From Rugalucina vietnamica (lineage: Eukaryota; Mollusca; Bivalvia; Lucinida; Lucinidae), in NCBI GenBank assembly GCA_964017185.1, contig OZ024875.1, positions 49,927,986-49,991,985 on the forward strand: 64,000 bases of DNA. The letters are read 5' to 3'. How positions within the stretch are numbered: position 1 is the first letter of the stretch; each line of letters opens with the position of its first letter. The notes beneath the pieces were generated by a model. The model was not told where the DNA came from and ran no database searches. It saw only the letters and a list, made by a program, of their open reading frames with translations. A program made the position numbers and the translations under genes. Shown here one piece after another: positions 57,015 to 64,000 of the stretch.

Positions 57015-57179
57015 AAATTGAAATGAAATTTCTATTTGTACAAAACGCAGTAATTACTATCAGTGAAACTTGATATAGATAATAGTAAAATCGTAATAAC
57101 AATGCATGAGGCTTCACAATTTACAGTCTCAATACACAATTTCTAGTACATTTCTAAATACTAAATAGTTTTGAATCCG

Positions 57180-60100
57180 TCACAGCAACAGTAAATATAT
57201 CTTCGTGCTCTTATGTTCCCCTGTCCGTTCTCCTAAATTACCGCCCTTGTATGGGTACTGGCAATAGGGTATCTCAATAATTGTTTCAAAACCACTTTTC
57301 TCATAGATCCTCTGTGAAAAGTTGGAGGTTCCCTCTCCCTTGATTGCCTTGAAACCTAGCTCCTTTGCCAAAGCTACCCCAGCGTTTAGTAGTATATACC
57401 CTAACCCTCGCCGACGATAATTTTTATGCACAGCAAGAGCCACAAAATGGAACATTTCATCAATGTTACATCTATTGAAAAGGTCCATTTCTGCGTCTTT
57501 ATGAGACAAAAATGTCCACATGTCTTTAACGTTTTCGTAAGTCACGTGACTGACATCGTTGACGTCACTTTTCTTGGCTATCCGGCATGTTCTGATCCCC
57601 ATAATCTCATTTGTGTCGTCTGAAACTGCCATGATGGATAAGTTTTGTTTCAGAACAGACGTGATTTTCTGTTCTGAGAACTGGTTCCACACTACGCCGA
57701 ATGCGCCACAAATAGTTTCGTCTGGCATAAACTGGTTCGCCATGATGTCCATGACGTCACCAAACCGGTCTTCCTGTATCAATTCAAGATGGCCGCCAGG
57801 AACTTGAAATCCAGTCTTGATTTTATCAAAAACCTGAAAACAATGAGTAACTGAATAATAGTTAGGACAACATATGAGCTGCCCCATGGGAAAACCAACA
57901 ATCTGCATATGCGAAAACAAAGGCGCAGATCAGCTTCGCAGTAACTGCGAAGCTGAACAGCGCCTTTGTTTCGCTACACGGATAGTACACTTCATCTTCT
58001 TCCTAAATCTGAAATTTCAAGCTGTTAGCCTGCTTCTGTGCTTGTACAGTTCGGTTTGTGTCAGACCTGTTCAGAAACCACATTGTTGGTTTTTCCACGA
58101 AGTGGCTCATATCTCATAGTCATTTAATTTTTATCAAGATGGGTCTATACATATATGTACTATTCACTTTTCCTAGCTATAAATCCAAGCAATCTTAAGC
58201 CCTGGTCACATGGACAGATTTACTCACGTATGCAAATTTTGCGTATACGCAAATTTTACTCACGTAAGCAAATCTGTCCATGTGACCGCAATTTTTCCAC
58301 TTTTGCGTATACGCAAAATTTGCATATACGCAAAATTTGCACTTGGTCTAGAGCAAGTGCAAATCTCAATTTACTTTTACTTACGTGAGCAAAATTTGCA
58401 TACATGCAAATCTGTCCATGTGACCGGAAAGTAAATTTGCATATGTGAGTAGTTATTAATTTGTGCCATATAAATGCTAAAAAGGCGTTAATTCAAACTG
58501 CAATTCGGAAAGCAAAGTTTGCATATGTGAGTAGTTATTAATTTGTGCCATATAAATGCTAAAAAGGCGTTAATTCAAACTGCAATTATTCCCAAAATGA
58601 CTGAATAAAACAATACAACATATCTGACCTAATTAAAATAACACTACCACCTTAAAACGTTCAGTAGAAAGCTATTGAAGGCCTAGGGGTTAAAGGAATC
58701 TGTTAACTGAGAGCAGTGGATTTTGCCACACCAAATAAATTCCCAAATGTTCTGTACTCAGTTGGAGTGGCGAGCCAATAGATCATGAGTGCTACTTGTT
58801 TTTGCACATCTAATGCATCCCGTACAGTATTTTCCATTGGAGAAAGATCAGGTTCAAGAACCCTGCACACCTTATTGAAGGTTTGCCTAGTGATTCTGAA
58901 GTTTTCCACCCATTGCTCATCTGTAAATGTCTGTAGCACTATCCTGTCATACCAATCACTAGATCTTTTTTTTCGCCATTTCTGCTTTTCATGTCCTAAC
59001 CCCATAGCAAACCCTAATCCAAGGCAGTATGGCATCTTTCTATGTCGCCTAAACCTGAACAGTCCATTCATTTTAACTACTTTTACTGATATAAATTTTA
59101 TACGATATAAAAATCTGACAATTTTAACTGAAATGACAAGACCTCAAAAGCTCATGTGACCGCAAAGCAAAATTTACTTTTACTTACGTGAGCAAAATTT
59201 GCATATATGCAAAATTTGCGTATACGCAAATCCTGGCCATGTGACCGGGGCTTAAGTAAACTTCGTATGTCATAATATCAGGTTAAAACCCAAAGGTATA
59301 GTTGCACAATTGGAGCCATCGGCTCCGTTAATAAACTTTCCGGTCACGTGCGGCTCCGTATCATATCGGCTGAAATTGTGGAGAGAACAACGAGGCTTGT
59401 AAAGAGTATTTTGGGATACGGGATACTGGGATATTTGTGTTTTGGGATATTCAGGAATTTTGGGATATGGGATATTTTAATTTATTTTGGGATACGATTT
59501 AAATTAATTTTGGGATATGGGATATTTTGGATGGTTTATTTGGGGATATGGGATATTGCCTATACCCCCCTAACCAAGCCTCAACAACGTAAGTTTTCCA
59601 TTTGTTGTCAAAGTTAGTTTTATTTGCTATGTTTTAGCGAAAAAAGATTGTGGTCCCGGGCGAGGGACTTTTTGACTTACTTTTTTGTTTGTGACTATGT
59701 ACTGCATATGGTTTGGTAAACAGGAAAGACCGACACAGATTTCATTAACCGGCGGAGCCGATGGCTCCCATTGTGCAGTTTCCTCGATAGTGGCTCATGG
59801 AACAGCATAATTAAATGTGTCGAGCATTAATATTCAGCTGATTAAGATAGATCAAAGGTAATGGTTTATGTAATGTGTTCAGTCGAACCGTAAATTTGGC
59901 GCTTCCGAGCAAAGGCAGGTTAAGTATTTAAGCCGAAACAGGAAATGGCAGAATTATAAAGAATCAGCGCTTGTTGATTACGCAGTTGTGAAGGCACGTT
60001 TCCCTATTACACATTATCAAATCGTGTAAGAGCACACAAAAAATACATCACATAAAGTATTAGGGCCCACGACAGAACACAAAAAGATCGATTGCAGTAG

Positions 60101-60249
60101 ACATGAAATGGAAAAGAGATTAAATCGACCGTTTTGCATCCGTATTTTGAAAACACGCATATCGTTAATTTCAACAAAACTGTAAAACGATGAAAGATTA
60201 ATTGAACGTTTTAGATTTAGTAGCAAAATGAACTTACTTGTTGTATCAT
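57180..60249 (-). CDS. GNAT N-acetyltransferase, arylalkylamine type
   Basis: The main exon 57833-57180 encodes 217 aa after a clean TTGTTTTCAG acceptor in phase 0. A possible first exon, 60249-60238, gives MIQQ and a GTAAGT donor, for 221 aa; this start is tentative. The product should move an acetyl group from acetyl-CoA to an amine. Motif A is clear in the main exon: HFVALAVHKNYRRRGLGYIL contains the RxxGLG acetyl-CoA loop, and NFSQRIYEKSGFE is the motif B tyrosine helix. The upstream DETICGAFG stretch is also typical of invertebrate dopamine/arylalkylamine N-acetyltransferase-like proteins. No signal peptide, so cytosolic. The intron (57834-60237) holds a hairpin MITE, a Harbinger element and another MITE. 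The substrate is not predictable. Confidence 0.8.
57876..58108 (+). mobile_element. GAGCC-hairpin MITE, full copy
   Basis: ATAT is duplicated (57872-57875 and 58109-58112). Tip CTTCGCAGTAACTGCGAAG, a co-varied variant. In the GNAT intron. Confidence 0.9.
58199..59251 (-). mobile_element. PIF/Harbinger element with partial transposase
   Basis: GCCCTGGTCACATGGACAG at left and CTGGCCATGTGACCGGGGC at right are inverted; TTAA-like sequence flanks both. ATGCAAATTTTGCGTATACG words fill both ends. A 77-bp segment (TTTGCATATGTGAGTAG..AACTGCAATT) is directly duplicated at about 58436 and 58511. Carries half a transposase. In the GNAT intron. Confidence 0.8.
58703..59071 (-). pseudogene. Harbinger transposase, N-terminal part only
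   Basis: The 122-aa frame contains the HARBI1-like block: LQTFTDEQWVENFRITRQTF, then LEPDLSP, VALMIYWLATPTEYRTFGN and LFGVAKST. It stops right after this motif, before the catalytic DDE domain. The rest is absent from the element, so it cannot be an active transposase. Related full-length copies elsewhere would be needed for mobility. Confidence 0.85.
59303..59783. mobile_element. MITE with GGAGCCATCGGCTCC ends
   Basis: TTGCACAATTGGAGCCATCGG at left, CCGATGGCTCCCATTGTGCA at right. It encloses a minisatellite of TTTTGGGATATGGGATA words (59409-59561). GNAT intron. Confidence 0.75.
59409..59561 (+). repeat. GGGATATGGGATA minisatellite
   Basis: About six imperfect copies of TTTTGGGATATGGGATA, T-rich between. 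Confidence 0.85.
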
Positions 60250-60325
60250 TTCCCGTGACACTCTTGCATCTGCGGTGGAAACGCCATTTTATTACTATAT
60301 CGCTGTATATTATGGCAAAATAAAT

Positions 60326-60559
60326 GAGCCGGGTCGTGAGAAAACCATATTTTTGCCTAGGCGAAAACAAAGGCGCAGATCAGCTTCGCAGTAACTGCGA
60401 AGCCGAACATCGCCTTTGTCTTCGCTACACGGATAGAACAATTCCTCTTCTTTCTAAATCCAAAATTTCCAGTCTCTAGCCATCTTCTGTGCTTTACATC
60501 TCGGTTTGTGTCAGACCAGGTCGGAAAACCCGAAGACCGGTTTTCTCGCGGCGCGGCTC
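60326..60559 (+). mobile_element. GAGCC-hairpin MITE, third end subtype
   Basis: GAGCCGGGTCGTGAG and CGCGGCGCGGCTC ends; tip CTTCGCAGTAACTGCGAAG. 76 bp upstream of the proposed GNAT first exon, hence in its promoter region. Confidence 0.88.
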
Positions 60560-60773
60560 ATTAATATGAACTGTGCGACCTTTTATAAGCAAAGGGAGAT
60601 AAACACAACAAAATAATGCTACTTTGCCCTAGACTAGTAACTATTCTTGAAGCTTTACAATGACTATTTTTGGACCGTGGTGAAGCACCAACCATTTTTA
60701 TCTCCTGCCTTAAGCTGGGATCAGATCAACTCCATCGTCCCGATTGCCAAAAGCTCCCGACAGAGCTCGATAA

Positions 60774-61389
60774 AGGCCGTCTCACACAGAACACGGTTGG
60801 GCACACGGTTCCAATACGGTTTACACGGTTATACACGGATTGAATGGTACGAGTATTGAGCTCCAACCGTGCCTGAGGTACGATTTAGACTCGAATGTAG
60901 CAAGAGTGAGTACGATCAAAGCACGGGTATACTCGATCAAGCAATGTTTGTCACGGTTTGAACACGATTTGCCAGCGATTTTCATACGATTGTTTTACGG
61001 TTCCAAGTACGGTCTAGTTCGATCTGTTATGGCCTAGTACGATTAAACACGACGTTTACAGGGTTTATATACGGTCGATTCCATACGATTTATATACGAT
61101 TTTGACACAGTTGAGCTTACTCGTGCGTTGTGCTTCATGTACGGTTGTATATACGGTCTCGTACGGGCTCACACGGTCTCTCACGGTCTTGTACGATCGC
61201 TTATACGATTATACACGGACGTCGCACCCGTGCTAGTTTTTTAAAAGTTTTAAAAATCATACACGGCTTACACGGATACACTCGAATGGCCCGAGTGCAA
61301 GTCGGATAAGGCCACGGTTTATTCGGTTGTATGTACGGTTTACACGGGTGACCAACCGTGTAAACCGTGTGTTCTGTGTGAGACGGGCT
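60774..61389. mobile_element. Harbinger-like MITE with TAA duplication
   Basis: GGCCGTCTCACACAGAACACG and its relative at the right (GTTCTGTGTGAGACGGGCT). TAA on both sides (60771-60773 and 61390-61392). The interior is built from ACACGGTTTACACGG and TACGATT words. Confidence 0.8.
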
Positions 61390-61392
61390 TAA

Positions 61393-62384
61393 ACTGCCTG
61401 AACATGACTTTTACTCGAGCGCTACTCGATCATACCCGATAGCCGCACGAGCTCACTGCTCGGGCATACCGATCTCAACAGGAGCCATACACGATCTGTT
61501 CACACAGCGATAATTACTCGATTCTTACACGAGCAATTCCAGACAAACTAGACCACTACTCGATCGCTTCTCGATCTCTACTCGATCGCAGCACAAGTAT
61601 TTTGACATTGAAACCTTGACCTACATACGTCAGAGTTGTGATTTGTGCAGCGAAGAAGATATAAAGAATCAGGAGAGTCATCGCGGGAGTCATCGACTTC
61701 AACTGGCGTTGGTGCTGACCGCTTTCCCCTTTTTAGCCTTCTGGGGGCTGGGTTCTGGCGAAGCCGTTGCTGCTAACACAGCAGCAACGGCAAGACGCGC
61801 CTTTCTACCTGTTCGCGGCACGAGCGACTAATGACATCTACGGATCTTCGCGCCTTTTTGAATTGAAGCTCAATGCGCGTGTGCAAAGTCGGGTAGCGAT
61901 CGGGTCCACTCGAGTAGCGATCGGGTATGCTCGAGAAGCGGGTAGAGATCGAGTGAGATCGAATGGGATCGGGTATGGATCTGGGAGCGATCGAGTACGG
62001 TCGTATGGAGATCGGCTTGATCTGGACCTCGGCTCGAGTAGGAATCGTTTTGATCGAGTAAGCATCGAGCAGTGGTCGAACTTAGGTCGGGCTGATCGTG
62101 TCCTGGTCGGCAAATATTTCAATCCCGATCTAGGTAGATCTCTACACGATCGCTACTCGACCGACCCGATCCCTACTCGACTGATTCTCGATTCGTTCTC
62201 GATCGCTTCCCGAGCGGTTTGCTGCACGCTCTCTACTCGAATATTTTTGATATGTCAAAAATTAACGAAAGGCCGACCAAAGACGACCGTCCACACCACT
62301 CCCGCCTATCAAGCTCGATCAACCCCCGACCGCATGATCGGGTTTGATCGGGTTGATCTGATCGGCAGTGTGAACCCGTCTTAA
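61393..62384. mobile_element. CTCGATC-rich element, right end TTCACACTGCC
   Basis: The right end reads inward GACGGGTTCACACTGCCGATC. The left end is unclear; it may lie at about 60711 (TAAGCTGGGATCAGATCAAC), in which case 60774-61389 is nested in it. The interior has dense ACTCGATC words in both orientations. Open frames here follow that bias and are not taken as genes. Confidence 0.55.
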
Positions 62385-62389
62385 ATGAT

Positions 62390-62955
62390 AACATGGGTCA
62401 GCATGGGAGTCCCTGCAGTGCCAACGATGTGTCAGGGTTTTATATGGTTAAGATTATCTAAAAGATTGAAAAGGGGGAAACTTGAGAAATGCACAGTGAA
62501 ATGGGGAACCTTCTTTATTTCATCTAAGATTATTGTCATTGGTTAATATTAAAAATACAATATAATTAAAAATAAATACGTAAATGGCATTTGCAACATA
62601 CTGGAACCTAAGTATATTTTTTCACTCTCTAATAACTAAGTACTTTTTCACTTTTTAAACTCATAACTTGACCGTCATATATTTTTAACACCGAACTAAC
62701 TTCTGAAGTCCTCTTTGGATGTTAAGAAGAAGAAAAAATATTAGTATCACAAATAACCCATTCATTAGCATCACAATAATATGATGAGCCTGTTATATGT
62801 GACCATTTATTTATTAGTATAGACGACGAAATGCATTGTGGAAATTCCTTAACATATTCAAATAGCAAACATTTGCACTATGTTTATTTTGTACTCATGT
62901 ATGTCTGGGTGTTCTTTTTTGTTTAACAGAAATAGTGGTCATTTCTATATACATT
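62390..62955. other. AT-rich stretch without recognised features
   Basis: Nothing recognised on either strand. Confidence 0.5.
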
Positions 62956-62959
62956 TATT

Positions 62960-63345
62960 CAAGTGCACTTACACTCCGTGTGACAAGTTGACCATCAATT
63001 CATTAGTATCAAAAGTTGACCATCAATATATTAGTATCACAAGTTGACCATTAATTCATTAGTATCACAAGTTGACCATCAATTCATTTGTATCACAAGT
63101 TGACCATCAAATCATTAATATCACAAGTTGACCATCAATTTATTAGTATCACAAATTGACCATTATTCATTAGTATCAAAAATTGACCGTATTAATGTAT
63201 CAGTATCACAAGTTGCCCATCAATTTATTTAGTCTCACAAGTTGACCATCGATTCATTAGTATCACAAGTTGTCCATTTGCTTATTAGTATAACAAATTG
63301 ACTATTTGTTGACTATTGACTATTGACATATTTATTAGTTTCACA
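62960..63345 (+). repeat. 28-bp minisatellite
   Basis: About 12 imperfect units of the type CACAAGTTGACCATCAATTC + ATTAGTAT. Units drift towards both ends. Not CRISPR: units are contiguous, without unique spacers. Confidence 0.9.
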
Positions 63346-63401
63346 AGACGCATGCAATTCTTTTGATATATTCACAAACAAGAGTTCGCCGTATATGAAA
63401 T

Positions 63402-63424
63402 GAGCATGTGCGTGAGAAAACGAA
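63402..63424 (+). mobile_element. GAGCC-hairpin MITE, terminal fragment
   Basis: GAGCATGTGCGTGAGAAAACG, cut off where the pearl-like element begins. Confidence 0.6.
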
Positions 63425-63702
63425 CCAGAGGACCAATGGTCCTATAAACGCTCACCTGAGATCTGGGATATGTGACTTAAGTTGACCTTGCCATAAAATG
63501 GGTCAAGGTCATCCCAGGGTCATGATTTATATAAACTTGATAAAGCTCTATTGCCTGATGCTTCGTGCCAAGTTTCAAAATCATAGGCCTTCTGGTTCTG
63601 GAGAAAAAGATTTTTAAAGGTTTTTGCTATTCATAGCCATGGCAGCCATCTTGGTCATGTGACCTTGACCTTTTATATAAATTTTCATTCCCTCTTCCTA
63701 AT
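63425..63702 (+). mobile_element. Pearl-like element, copy 4 (truncated)
   Basis: Starts GAGGACCAATGGTCCTATAA and matches copy 3 up to CATTCCCTCTTCCTAA, where another element begins. Its right part is not in the window. Confidence 0.75.
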
Positions 63703-64000
63703 GCAGCTTTCACACTGATCACGATCCGACCACGATTGGTATCGTGGTCTTCATCGTGGACAAATCGGGACTATCGTATCTAATCTTATCAGATGGCATC
63801 ACATCTTGATGTCAATCGTGATGATCGAAATTTTTTTGTCTGCCAAAATTTTTGCCACAATTACCACGATTGGCGGGACAATCGTGACCATCGCATCAGA
63901 TCGTATGACATCGTAACTAATCGCAACAAATCGTATCTCATCTTGTTCCTGAATCGCGGTGATCGGGATCGACCAAAACACCGCGATCTGTTGAGATGAG
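63703..64000 (+). mobile_element. Element with TTTCACACTGATCACGATC end, runs off the window
   Basis: GCAGCTTTCACACTGATCACG begins it, followed by many CACGATTG/ATCGTGAT words. It resembles in design the elements at 60774 and 61393. Its right end lies outside. Confidence 0.55.

Noticed and set aside
4300-60559. Reading the GAGCC hairpins as microRNA genes
   Set aside because: About 20 copies with inverted ends and target duplications fit MITEs better; small-RNA data would be needed to claim processing.
61767-62384. 205-codon frame on the plus strand
   Set aside because: Rich in Arg, Asp, Ser and Gly because of the repeated CTCGATC/GATCGGG words; the opposite strand is also open.
62960-63345. 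Regular 28-bp repeat that could look like a CRISPR array
   Set aside because: Units are contiguous without unique spacers, there are no cas genes, and the genome is clearly animal.

Overview
The window looks like nuclear DNA from a mollusc, most likely a bivalve. Introns are GT-AG, the DNA is AT-rich, and it is crowded with short inverted-repeat elements, tRNA-derived SINEs and elements that resemble the bivalve 'pearl/CvA' class: tandem units of about 166 bp beside an ACGG-type microsatellite. The species cannot be named from the sequence alone.

Layout. (1) At 968-3267 a 2.3-kb transposon-like element with an 8-bp target duplication carries a two-exon PHD-finger-like ORF. It ends 93 bp before the start codon of PRPF18. 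(2) At 3361-20076 (+) lies a complete ten-exon PRPF18 gene for a second-step pre-mRNA splicing factor of 346 aa. All nine introns are phase 0 and are packed with elements, including a dead copy of exon 5 split by a SINE. (3) At 21590-42345 (-) a tandem cluster of three carbohydrate 6-O-sulfotransferase genes (398, 380 and 421 aa) encodes type II Golgi-type membrane proteins. Intron phases are 1-1-2-1; the copy nearest PRPF18 lacks the last intron. (4) From 42.4 to 57 kb no convincing host gene was found. The stretch holds microsatellites, a retroposed insert with a 16-bp target duplication, LINE and SINE fragments and MITEs. (5) At 57180-60249 (-) is a GNAT-family N-acetyltransferase gene (arylalkylamine type) whose intron contains a PIF/Harbinger element with half a transposase. 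(6) From 60.7 kb to the end there are nested elements with Harbinger-like ends, a 28-bp minisatellite and a truncated pearl-like element.

The genes do not form an operon or pathway. PRPF18 is a housekeeping nuclear factor, the sulfotransferases modify glycans in the secretory pathway, and the acetyltransferase is cytosolic. The most striking non-genic signal is a family of about 20 short elements (called here the GAGCC-hairpin family). Each has a near-perfect internal hairpin whose two arms change together between copies, and many copies have matching 4-bp flanks.
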